A DNA stretch of 64,000 bases from Stachybotrys elegans (lineage: Eukaryota; Ascomycota; Sordariomycetes; Hypocreales; Stachybotryaceae), in contig JAGPNK010000018.1 of assembly GCA_020746835.1 (NCBI GenBank), positions 434,001-498,000 on the forward strand, written 5' to 3'. Of the stretch, positions 20,425 through 31,261 are shown in pieces (the first letter of the stretch is position 1; each line of letters opens with the position of its first letter). A program made the translations under genes and the position numbers. The notes below the pieces were generated by a model. That model was not told the DNA's origin. It ran no database searches and saw only the letters and a list, made by a program, of their open reading frames with translations.

Positions 20425-23400
20425 TCACTGTGATTCATCATCCCCGCCATCCCTTCGATCCAGCTCGTGATGTTCTATCAAACAATGACCTCCAATGTTA
20501 TGACACTCCAAACAAACGCTAAAGTCCCCACCGTAACAAATTTCACAACGGTAGAAGATCTCATCCACAGAAATGCCCAGAGTGCAAATATCACACCATT
20601 CATCTGTCGCATCTTCTGGTGCAAAGCCTACCCCACTGGACTCATCGTTGTCGCATACTAGTATGCCATTTTTTTGGGCGTAGTCAAGTAGCGCTTGCTT
20701 GACGTCGGTACTCCCGCACTTTCTAGCCCACCACCATAGAGTCCGTCCGAAGCGGTCCTGAGAGTTGAGAGCAACTCGGGTGGTAGCCAAGAGTATTTTG
20801 ACCACTTCAAAATGAGAATGACGCACCGCTATCGAGAGCGGTGTTGAACCATAGTGATCTTCCGGGTCAATGTCAACTGAATCGTGGCTAAGCAACAACA
20901 TTGCTATAGTTTCGTGTCCACGAATGGCTGCGTAAAACAATGGTGTTCGACCAATGCTATCCTTTGCATTAATATCGGCCTTGCCTGTAGCAAGAAGGAG
21001 TCTAGCGATAGCCTCATCGCCCGCCTCAACAGCGCATGATAGAGGCGTCTGACTGAACGGAGCATCCTTTGCATTGACATCGACCTTGCCTGTAGCAAGA
21101 AGGAGATTGACGATAGCCTCATGCCCCACCCCAACGGCGCACAATAGTGGCGTTAGACCGTAATCACCCTTTGCATTGACATCGACCTTGTCTGTAGCAA
21201 GAAGGAGTCTAACGATAGCCTCATGTCCATTCCGAACGGCACCCAATAGCGGCGCCTCATTGAACATAGCACTCTTTGCATTGAGATCAAACTTGCCTGT
21301 GGCAAGAAGGAGATTGACAATAGCCTCATGCCCATTCTCAACGGCCCACCACAGCGGCGTTTGACCTTTGCTATTCTTTGCATCAATACCGGCCTTGCCC
21401 GTATCGAAATGCAGCCTGGCAGGGGCCAGCTTAGCCAAAACCTTTCGTGGATTCCGAGCAGCCCACGTAAGCAGCGCCCAGCCCCTTCCGTTGTCTTTTG
21501 CGTCGATATCGGCCTCATCTGCACCAGCACCAAGAAGCAGCCTAACGACATTTTCATGCCCGCTCCTGGCGGCCCACAAGAGCGGTGTCTGGCCATACCT
21601 GTCCCTTATATCGATATTAGCCTTGCCTGTACTGAGAAGCAGCCTCGCAACATTTTCATGCCCGCTCCTAGCAGCCCACAAGAGCGGTGTCCTGCCACTA
21701 CTGTCCCTTGTATTAATATTGGCCTTGCCTGTACTGAGAAGCAGCCTAACAATATTTTCATGCCCGTTCTCAGCGGCCCACAAGAGCGGTGTCTGGCCAT
21801 TACTGTCACTCGTGTCAATATCTATCCCAGCCTGATTTGCCCTCCTGATGATCACTCGCAGGGGTCCCATCAACTGATGCCGAGACACTATATGAATCAT
21901 AGTGGCCCCTTCTAGCGGACAGTGGGGTGAATATCGATATAGCATACGGTATATCCGTACCCATCGTTGCACGAGCTCTTCCGATGGCCAGTCAAAGTAG
22001 CTTAAAAGATCATCTTGAGGAACGCCTCTTATTTCACTTTGCTTCGTGTGTGCCACCCACGAAGTCGCGGCATATTGCAAGAAAGGGAACTTGCGGCTCG
22101 TCTGGAATCCGGATGTTATGTCATCTCGCTCTTTACTTATCGACCGACCGATCTCCTCCATTGCCAGATAGTTGATGCAGATCCTGGAAAGCTGATAATG
22201 TGCGTGTCCTTCCACGTTAGAATTTGGAGCCTCGGACTTTGACGACTGGCTTAGAGTTGATATGCCCTTGTCGATGAAGTAGTCCTTGACGGACTGGTGG
22301 ATGAACTGGACAACCTCCTTACGGGATGACGTGATAACATCAGCAAGACCGCAGCTGAGGGCTCGGATTCTCGTCTTGTAGTCGTCGTCGCTGGCGCAGT
22401 CATCTGCAACCTCGTATCTTTGCAATGATTGGCGCTGGTGTGGATGATTGTCATCAAAGATCTCTGAATCAAGGATCATGGCCCATCGCAATTCGCCGAG
22501 AGATAGCGGCCGTGTGGCGAAGCAAACCCATCGAATCAGTTTCAGCGAAGTTTCTTTGTCATCCATTCTCTCGATGAGCCCCTGGTAAAGGTGATCAAGG
22601 TCTGGAGGAATATTATGGATCTCATCTTCGATCTTCTTCCTTCCCATTTTCTCTTGCTCAAGGTCCAAAACACGGTCCGATACGAGGCGTACCCACATAA
22701 AAACGCCCGAAGCACGTTTCTTGATCATTTCATGTATAGAGTCTGGAATTGAAGGTCCAAGCCTGGCGTGCACATACGTCGAAATATCCTGTCCGTTTTC
22801 ATCTTCGAGGCATATTTCGAGCCCAGAGTTGAAGTATACAATCGGGTAATGACGGCAAGTAAAGCAGATGCGAGCGTAGGAGCCAGTATCTGGGAGCCCT
22901 TCAAATAAGGTCTTGAATTCTTCAACTAAGTCGATAGCGTTCTTTTTGCCGCATTCGTCCAGTGCGTCAATAAAGAGCCAGATCGGCCGGCTTTCGAGGA
23001 CTTTCGGAATCGAAGACCGGAAGAGGTCCCGCAGATCATTCAGATGCCACTGCCACTTTTCACCGGGCGTACCCATGTTCTTGCACCGTTCTTCGAAGGT
23101 AGCAATGAGGATTAGCAACGCGTCGGGAACGTGGCTGAGGAGCTGATGAAGGAGCGACCGGAAGAGGCCAAGTGGTGTCCTTTGAAGCTCAACACCGCGG
23201 CCATGGAAGAAGAATGAGAGGACAATAGCGCTGCCCCGACCTTTATCTACTTGTATACTGTTGAGAGCGTGTCGCAGCAACGTCGACTTCCCAGATCCGG
23301 GCTTCCCCTTGATCCAGAGCAGGCCTCGTTTACTTTGTTTCCAGGTCTTGTATTTGCTATGCCCAAGCAGCCATTCGCACGTTCCTGTGGTGGCGGTATC

Positions 23401-23681
23401 AACATCCTTGGATCGACTCTCCATTTCTAGAAAGGCCAGCGATTGTAAGCAGAGTTGTTGCTGTGAGCACTGGAAGCCAGAGCCTAAAGATGTTTAGCCA
23501 GTAAACCTGCATGGTTTCAGCAATAACGCTCACTATTGGTAAAGCTGGCGTTATGAATGATAGCCCCGGTAAGTTGGATCCCATTTCCGGTATTGATGTT
23601 CTGAGCACCTCCGTTCAGCGCGTTGTACTGAGATCCGTCACCATCCTGGTGAATGGTTGAGCTCCAACCACGGTCCGCCAT
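20425..23681 (-). CDS. NLR: N-terminal sigma motif, NACHT, ankyrin repeats, ZZ finger
   Basis: Two exons (23681-23534 and 23483-20425; 50-bp intron, GTGAGC donor) close at 1068 aa. Exon 1 codes 49 residues that are almost entirely sigma motif: GDGSQYNALNGGAQNINTG and GNGIQLTGAI. After the splice comes the usual fungal NACHT lead-in (CLQSLAFLEMESRSKDVD, then GTCEWLL). The P-loop GKPGSGKST is near residue 109 and Walker B WLFIDALDECG near 218. About eleven ankyrin repeats follow (roughly 610-960), several nearly identical. The C-terminus is a ZZ-type zinc finger (about 1015-1060) with three CxxC pairs and terminal His residues. The protein should oligomerise on ligand binding and nucleate amyloid in partners carrying the same motif, i.e. 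the SesA and NACHT_N proteins beside it. Starting at the Met in MESRSKD would lose the motif. Confidence 0.9.
20760..21850 (-). repeat. About 99-bp tandem repeats encoding ankyrin units
   Basis: Within the NLR, successive 33-codon units share long nucleotide blocks (e.g. AAGAGCGGTGTCTGGCC and GCCTTGCCTGTACTGAGAAG recur at about 99-bp spacing around 21580-21800). Similarity at DNA level, not just protein level, points to recent duplication or concerted evolution of the ligand-sensing repeats. One unit near 21400-21500 is diverged. Confidence 0.75.
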
Positions 23682-24431
23682 CAGGTCGTGTAATTGCTGG
23701 CTGTGGGTCGGATCGCCGCTGAGTTGCGGTTATTCGCTCGCCGATTAACGATCAGTAGCCCAAGGCGACCGAGGCACTGTCCCTAGGCTCTGTGGGCGAA
23801 AATTATTGACTCTTCCTCGGCGGGGGAGGGGCAAGTGTGAGAGAAGTTGCAGAGTTGCCGATCAGATATGGTAGCCAACCCTTGTGATTTTGCCAGGACT
23901 GAAGAAACCAGAGGCCACTGTTACAACCCAAATTTCTTTTATCGTGCTATTAGATGGAGAAACTGATTTAACCATGGGTAGTGGTCTTGCGAGCTGGTCT
24001 GAGGTACGTGTATTAGGCATGGTTGGCATCAGCGACAGCTGAATATTTCACGCGGCCACCCGCCGCCTCCTTGCTGCCCAACCCCCAGCCTCCTAATGCT
24101 GCCTAACCTCTAGGCATGCAACCTCATATCAGCAGCGTGTAAGCTTAGTTGCCCTGTACTGCGGGGAACAGCTCGCTGTCATCAAGATAAACCATAATGG
24201 GAAATGGCTCTCTAGGCAGCGCTGACTGTATCCACAGCACTGGTGATAGCCACACTTTGCTTCAGCTTCCATGCGACTCGCTATAGACGTCGATCACTAT
24301 GAAGCCCCACCACCTTTACATCTCTTGTCAGGCTGCAGAGCTCCCTGGTTGGCATTGCCCACCCTTTTCACTTGTGACCCTCACTCCATTTCTCCTTGTT
24401 GCAAACTCCTAAGCCTACTTGTAGTATCAAT
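23682..24431. other. Intergenic upstream of the NLR
   Basis: Divergent-looking promoter region between the minus-strand NLR and the plus-strand helical ORF. No gene seen. Confidence 0.4.
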
Positions 24432-24955
24432 ATGAGTGCTAACCATCCCCAAGCTCAACGCGCACTATGCGACGTGTCGTGCCTTATCAAAAGAATCATG
24501 GATAGCCTTGAGAAATCCTTGATGTGGCGAACTTTCTCCAAACACCAGGCCTGGTCGGCGGTTGATTCCACTATCAATGCCGGCCTCATAGAGACCAATC
24601 AAGCGCAGCAGAATCCGGAGAATACACATTCAGAAATCCGAAAACTTGCATCAAGTGTTGCGATTTGATGTGTAGCATCGAGACGCTTTTCGATGCCTTC
24701 ATGGGAGCTCAATTCCTCGAGAGGAAGATGGAAAAGTATGAGAAAGCCGTGACGAGAAATGACCACGACAAAATCGAAGACGGCATGTGCAATCTGTTGA
24801 GACAAGTTTTGCACATGGCTGCTGAACTGTACGTTGATCATGAGTGCGTCGCGAAGTTGAAACATGCGCTGGAGGAGATGGAAGACGCGCCGGCCTCTCT
24901 GGAAGATACGCAGAAGGCCACCATAACTCTGATCAACAAGCCTAACGATATCTAA
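24432..24955 (+). pseudogene. Helical ORF pair in two frames, possibly one broken gene
   Basis: An ATG at 24432 opens a 78-codon frame (starting MSANHPQAQRALCDVSC) that stops at 24668. A second frame, offset by two bases, takes over without a gap and runs to 24955 (LFDAFMGAQFLERKMEKYEK, then RQVLHMAAELYVDH). Both are rich in Glu, Lys, Ala and Leu and look helical, with similar codon use. No intron of normal length joins them; the only GT...AG at the junction is 21 bp. The simplest reading is a single small helical protein broken by a frameshift. I do not recognise the family, and there is no sigma motif. Its position beside the NLR is suggestive only. Confidence 0.4.
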
Positions 24956-25221
24956 CAGTCAAATTCTGGCAAAGGGAACTAAAATTACTGTACTGGCGGG
25001 CTCCAGATCATTGTTCGAAATGAGGGAGCAATGTTTTACTATCACCAGAAGGCGAACGCTTAGCCTGCTCCGTTGATCCCAAGTCCACCTTGCAGTTTTA
25101 CACCAACCAACACCGTCATTATGCGTATCCTTGGATTATCGCAGTCCTCCCTCGAAAACAGTCAACGCTAATGGATGTTTATTAATTAAAAAGTGGGCGG
25201 CGCGTGAAAGTCGACATATCT

Positions 25222-25530
25222 CAACCCCCTCCTACAACTAGGAGCGTGCCATCTACAAGTTTGGCAGTTCTCTTTGTATTGCCTCATTCGGACAGGCTTT
25301 TGTGGGCTCAACCCTCCTTCTTACTTGAAATGTATTACTCCAAACCTGGCAGTTGCAATGAATTGCCCTAATCGGACATGGATGGCCTCACGGGTTCAAC
25401 TCCCCTCCCATGACTAGAAACATATTACCTATATATTTAACAGTTTTCTCTGTATTGCTCCAATCTAACATGCTTTCACGGGCTTAACATATTACCCATA
25501 ACTTTGGCAGTTCCCCTTTATTGCCCCTAT
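25222..25530. repeat. Degenerate 66-90-bp tandem repeat upstream of a P450
   Basis: At least three imperfect units plus partial ends. Each contains a TTTGGCAGTT-like start, TATTGC followed by TC.GACATG, GGGCTCAACC or GGGTTCAAC, CCCTCC and a TATTACC end. Unit starts fall near 25259, 25346, 25436 and 25503. The third full unit has lost the middle CCCTCC part, making it shorter. The array ends about 60 bp before the P450 start codon, so it overlaps the promoter and leader. Confidence 0.65.
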
Positions 25531-25589
25531 CCTTTCCCCATCAGTTCCAACTGCGGCGTTGAGTGAAACATTGTCCATCAGTGGTAACT

Positions 25590-27309
25590 ATGTCTTTATC
25601 AAATACTTATGCTTGGGTCCTCGGTGCTTTGGCCGTCCTGATTGTTGCCCGCTTGGTTAACCTTTTGAGCAGCCAACATGGGAGATTACCCCTACCTCCT
25701 GGTCCAAAGCCTCTACCCTTGATCGGCAACATACACCAACTACCCAAGAGCTACCTGTGGCTCTACTTCTACTACATGAGCAAGATTTACGGCCCAATCA
25801 TGCATTTCAGCATGGCAGGGCAATCGGTAGTTATGCTATCCAGTCAACAGATCGCCCATGATCTGCTCGACCGTCGCGGAGCCAGGTACTCGGACCGCCC
25901 TCGCATGGTCATGGCCGGCGAGCTCGTCACAAAGGGAATGCATATGCTGCTCCGTCCATATGACGAGAGATACAAATTGCACCGGAGGATGGCAGCACCT
26001 CTCCTTAACCCACAGTCAGCCAAGGCCTACCGAAGCCTTCAAGACATCGAGTCCAGGCAGCTGTTGGTTGACGTACTGGGAGAGTGGGACAAGCATGGCG
26101 AGAAGGGTATTGACTTCCATCACCATCACAAGCGCGCTACGGCTAGCACCATGTATTGTCTGATCTATGGCTATCGACTAAAAACTGGTCGCGAAAAAGA
26201 GCTTATGGATGCCAACAAAGTGCAGGCCGAGTTTATCAAATCCGGCCAAGTCGGTACTTATCTGGTCGACAGTTTTCCGTGGCTCAATAACTTGCCCAGC
26301 TTCCTGACCCCATGGAAAGCAAACGCCGAAGAGCTCTATGAGCTGGAGAAATCTCTTCATCTTGGGAATCTGACCAAAGGTCTTAACAATGAGGGATGGA
26401 ATTTTAGCAAGCACATGGAGGCGTCAAGTGAGGCCCGCGATATGTCAGTCGAGGAGCTTGCCTACCACCTCGGTATTCTTGCCGATGCTGGTCTTGATAC
26501 GTCGTCAGTCGCACTCGACTGGTTCATCGTTGCCTGGGTCACTACTGGATCTCACTGGGTGACCAAGGCGCAGAGCCTTATCGACAAAGTTGTTGGGCGG
26601 GACCGTCTGCCGAATTTTGATGATCGTCCCAAGCTCGCTTACATAGACGCTATCGGTATGTCGCAGCTTACCTTTCGGACTGTACCCGAAGACAAGAGCC
26701 GTATTGACCATTGTTCTAGTGTATGAGGTACTTCGTTGGAGGCCCGTCGCAGCAGGCGGTGTGTCGCACTACACAAAGACGGAGGATGAATACCAGGGAT
26801 ACCGTATCCCAGCCAATTCCGTCATTCTCCCCAACTTCTTTGCCATCACCCGAGACGAAACTCTCTTTGGTAAAGATACAGACAGCTTCATCCCGGAAAG
26901 ATGGCTCACTGATCCGGCCGAGGCTGATGGCAAGACATCTCAGATGGATACTAACGGAACCAATGTCACCGTCATACGAGGAGATTTGCCTCAGACTGGG
27001 TTTGGCTTTGGGCGTCGCCTGTGTACTGGCCGTCACATTGCTCGCAACCAACTCTTTATTCAAATGGCGCGCATGCTCTGGTGTTTCGACGTTGAGTCTG
27101 GCGTCGCGACTAAGACTGGCGCCAAGCACCTGGTAAATGACATGGATAGCATCGAAGGGTTTGTCAATCCACCAAAACCATTCAGGGCAGTCTTTAGGCC
27201 CCGTGGGCAGTGGGTGCGGGATGTTATTGCGAAATGTAGTGATACACACGGCATTGATCATGTCAATATCAGAGACCAGGTGAAAGAAGCAAGGTCATCT
27301 AGTACATGA
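25590..27309 (+). CDS. Cytochrome P450 monooxygenase
   Basis: Two exons (25590-26655 and 26720-27309; 64-bp intron, GTATGT donor) give 551 aa. An N-terminal membrane anchor (residues 8-28) is followed by the proline hinge LPLPPGPKPLPLIGN. I-helix AGLDTS is present, the K-helix ExxR is EVLR (first residues of exon 2), PERW lies near 420 and the haem loop is FGFGRRLCTGRHIA with the Cys ligand. The sequence style (SYLWLYFYYMSKIYGPIMHF, GTxxxxxDLLDRRGARYSDRP) fits the large group around aflatoxin OrdA/CYP64 and related secondary-metabolism P450s; the substrate cannot be inferred. It lies between the NLR block and the caspase-like gene, with no PKS or NRPS beside it. Confidence 0.92.
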
Positions 27310-27625
27310 GAGACGGTGGTGTAGCACGTCTTACCCTTACATTACGCAGTAGTTTTGCGGTCGCTATCAAAACTCAGTTTATCACCTAATACACCAGCTT
27401 TGTATTGATGTACTGGAGTTTCCGCCAGGTGACTTGACCAGCTGAAACAGTACGCTTAGCGGGATCATGCAAGTAAGCCGAGTGAGTGGCAAATCACCAG
27501 GGCTGAGCAAGGCATACAGAAGATGCAATAAAACCCCGCATCAGGCTGCCTCAGCTTTTCTTGCATGACATTATGTACACCATCGTCTATTGCCGCTACA
27601 TCCTCACTGGACACTCCAGTATAAC
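27310..27625. other. Intergenic
   Basis: Short promoter stretch between the P450 and the caspase-like gene, same strand; no feature seen. Confidence 0.4.
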
Positions 27626-30600
27626 ATGTGGAAGTTGAGAAATTCCAAGAGCGATCGGAAAGAGCAAAAGTCGAGCCACGGACGAAGTTCTCTACCAAAG
27701 TCTAGAACCTCCATCGCTCCCGCCTCTGAACTTACTCCCGAAAGCTCACAGAGCTCACAGAGTCCCGCCCCGTCGCCACGTGGATCTGCTGGAGGAAAGG
27801 GAGCATGTGTTTGTGGCGGATGCACATGCCAAAATGGGATCGCCGATATCCAGGCCCTGTCCTACTCACACAACTCGTCCTCTGCTGATTACCACATTAA
27901 CCTCGATGCGTGGCTCGATGACGTGAACAAGGCTGTCAACGCAGCCTGGACCAAACGGCACATGCAGTATGCCGACGTTCATGTATTGATGATCTGTTGG
28001 GAGGAGAACGACATCCCTCATATCGACAAGGAGATGAAGAGACTGAGGAATGTATTTGTGGACCAGTTTGGCTACGAAACACATGACCTTGTTATTCCAG
28101 CCTCCAGGTCGGATTTGGTCATCAGGCGGAAGGTGGATGATTTCATCGAGTTATTTGGACACGAAAATAATCTTCTGATTGTATATTACGCGGGTCATGC
28201 AAGCCCTGGCGTGCATAGCGGTGCTCCTCCCATATGGCACTCAAGGTAAGCTTGCGTCTGCACTGGAATGGGCTGCTAATAATGGGATTAGAAACCCTAC
28301 CGGCGAGAATCCTGGCTCAAGCTTCGATACCTCTAACATCCAGTCCATTCTTGCCCGTGCACAGGATGATTCTCCCGACGTCCTGCTTATATACGACTGT
28401 TGCCACTCCCTCTATGCTCATCCGACCAATAGAAACTCTGGCAGAGCAATAGTTGAGTGCCTTTTTGCTGGAGGCTTCGAGGCCAAGGTTCCAATCGCAG
28501 GGCCAGATTCCTTTACAGCAGCCCTGATCGATGAACTCTGCGAAGCGATACACTCCCCCACGCCACCTTCTGTGTCTGATCTTCATCGCGGCATAATTGA
28601 CAGACTTCAGAGATGGAAGGCCCGGGGAATCTTTGGTTCCGATGACGCTATAATTAAGGACAGAATTACGGGCAAAGTTGTGTTGACCAAGGCTGTCCGC
28701 ACAACACCGGTTCACATGTTTCTTTCTGTCAACGATGCTCCAAGAACAATAATACTAGCACCAAGAAAGCAATGCGCATCAGAAGACAGCGAATTAGAGG
28801 CCATTGGAAAGAGCACAACAACTATATCGCAAAGCTCGGCTCTGCCACGAGTCTTGCTGGCCGTGAGAATAGTGGACGACGAGAAAAACACCGAGGCGCT
28901 CAAGAATTGGCTTTTGTCAGCACCAGCAGAAGTAGTGGTGTTTGAAAAGATCTATCAGAGCTACTCGGAGCTTTTTCTGGTAGAGTTGCCAGTTTCTGTG
29001 TGGAATATGTTGCCACGGAGTCCTGCCGTGTCATTCATAGGCTTCACAATGGGGGAGAAGGCGTTGCCGAGACTTGATGGCAGTCAAATGACTTCATCAA
29101 TACCACTCCAGGAATACCAAGCCAGTGCCGATATCACAAAACACTCTAGGGTTCACTCCATTACACAGGACGACGAGGGACAGCAGCCTGGTATTAGAGG
29201 AAACTCGACAGATCAGGGGCATTCAGACAGCTCCTCGCTTGCTGCGATAGCGCATCCTGATCTTCAGATGCACCACCCTGGGTCAGAAGAGGACAAAGCA
29301 CTCGTTGTGGTGTTGAATGTTGCCGATCGAACACTCTCCAATGCGTTTGCACGGCTTGACAAAACACGAATAGAGATGCAGATTCGTGATGATACTATCT
29401 TGACAGACGTGTTACACCAAGTTAGACTCCTGAAAACAGCTGAAGGCATGCGGCTAGTCTCAGAGAGCGACATTCAGAAACATAGGGTTAGTTGGTGGCT
29501 TGTCAACTGAGAACCTAGCTAAACCTCTGCAGACCTATCTCCTACGGTACCTCAACGCCAAGCATCTTGTTGAATATGATCAACCTTGGCTCAGAATCTC
29601 AGACCGCCTGGGTGGCGGCTGGAGTCGTTTCTTTGGCTGGCGCGATGACGACGAACGAACCGAAGCCGTATCTCAGGCATTGTATCAACCATCAACTCCT
29701 AGGAGCGCACTCTTCGACACGTTGAACTCGTTGAGAGGGAGTTCGAGAACAGGTTGGCATACTTTATGAGCGGATCGTGCCATAACTGATGTCATATCTT
29801 AGCCCTTTCGATGGACGTTGTGCCAGAAGACGCCGTTGACACTGTATCCCCAGGCCATCCGGTAGATGAGGGGGTGAGACCAACCTCAGAGAGACCAGAC
29901 CTAAGCAAAGATACTTCGACCATGGTTACTGATGATGTATCATATCGGCAGTATACCTTTCAGTCAGCTGCAGAATATGATCAACTGTCGAGTTTGGCCG
30001 ACGAATCTGACCCAAAGGCCCCCCCTCAAAGGAGCAAAGAAGATAAGGGCAAGGGAAAAGAGCTGCCTTCGGGTGCTCAGGGGAATGAACATGATCCCTT
30101 CAAGTACCATAGGGATGCCTACGAGTACGACGCGGGATTCCACAATTCAACCCCTGATGAACAGCGTGACGGTCTCTCCAGCTGGGAACAATACGATTAC
30201 GACCGAGAACTTGACAATCTAAACCTCAATGAACGAGGCGGTATGTATCAGCCATAAGTCCCACTTGCACCATCTGCATCTTACACATTGCTAATGCGAC
30301 AGCAGCTGGGCCAGCTGATTCGTCGACTCTTGATCCGAGTAAGCTCCAACTTAGAGTGCGTGTGAACGTTGTTGTCTAACCCAGCGAGCAGAATTTCAAG
30401 TACACCGATCTTCCTATTTTCAACCTGGAGAGGTACGCCTAATCAGGCGAACAGTTTTATAATAGCTCTAACTAAGTTCACTTCAGGTCTTTAAAGTGAT
30501 GTGGTCCGAGCCCGCTGGTGCACGTGGTGGCAACGCCAGCAGCGAACAAACCGACGCATCCGCTCGCTCCGCAGACAGGTTATACTTTGGGTTTCGCCGC

Positions 30601-31032
30601 TTCATCGTCATTGCGAATGATCAAGGTCATTGTACCTGCGTGTAAGTTTCAAGTCCCTCGTATGTCCGGATAAGGATATGTCTAACACACCACAGACCCA
30701 TCCTGAGTTATGGTGGGAAGGGCTGTCTCAAGACTGGGGTGAAGGCAGAAAAACATGGAATCATCTACGATGCGAATCACCATTCAAAAGGACCCCCGAT
30801 ACCTCTCACCGGAGAGCCAAAACTGGGGTTTAGGCCAGTCGGGATGACCATACTTGCAGAGGGCGAAATCCTAAAAAGGGAAAGCAGGGTCAACTATTCG
30901 AAGCTCGTTACCGTGGAGCATAACATCAAAGTTTGCTTCATTGGTTCAATCGTATCATCGGACATGGATGCCGTCCTTGATGCCGTCACTACCTGCTGGG
31001 CGGCAAAGATGCATCGTAGAAAGCGACGTTGA
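27626..31032 (+). CDS. Caspase-like (C14) protein fused to a DUF6590 domain
   Basis: Eight exons close in frame at 1013 aa. Introns: 28246-28291, 29487-29532, 29753-29802, 30241-30302, 30339-30391, 30433-30486 and 30642-30695. After a Ser/Pro-rich start with a CVCGGCTC cluster, residues 95-270 form a caspase-fold domain: His in LLIVYYAGHA and Cys in VLLIYDCCHS, placed as in metacaspase-like proteases. The middle, residues about 400-830, is Ser/Asp-rich with no clear fold. The C-terminus (about 850-1013) is a DUF6590 domain: FKVMWSEPAG, RRFIVIANDQGHCTCVPIL, YGGKGC, GEPKLGFRPVGM, SRVNYSKLVTVEHN. Intron 3 has a weak donor (GTTGGC), and reading through it would end a separate caspase-like protein at 29769 with a DUF6590 gene starting at 29811. 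Frame closure across all seven joins favours one gene, but two genes are possible. Confidence 0.75.
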
Positions 31033-31090
31033 GCGCTGTATGCATCAAAAGATATCCTTCCAAGATTAATAGTAATATACATTGAAGCTT

Positions 31091-31127
31091 GTGTGAGATT
31101 TCCCGTTCGTGTGCCCCGATGGGATAC
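31091..31127. repeat. 37-bp dispersed repeat, copy 1
   Basis: Matches 43608-43644 at 34 of 37 positions by eye, same strand. The shared core is CGTGTGCCCC followed by ATGGGATAC. It sits between the 3' ends of two convergent genes. Confidence 0.6.
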
Positions 31128-31261
31128 AGACCAGCCACTTCGAGGAGGCCCCCTCTGACGATGAAGACGATATCAGATAAATAGATGACAATTGGTTAGA
31201 AAATACACTCGATTGAGAAAAGCTTGACGCTTGTGACTGCAGCGATGTTATGCATTGAAGC

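Noticed and set aside
20425..23424. Start of the NLR at MESRSKD
   Set aside because: An upstream 49-codon exon with ATG, valid splice sites and a conserved NACHT lead-in (CLQSLAFLE) continues the protein.
17508..23681. Reading the shared motif as the PP (RHIM-like) or HET-s type amyloid motif
   Set aside because: The doubled GxGxQ and GGTQNxN pattern fits the sigma class better. It lacks the HET-s R1/R2 pattern and the short pseudo-palindromic core of PP motifs.
25222..25530. CRISPR array
   Set aside because: Repeats are long, degenerate and without spacers; the genome is eukaryotic.
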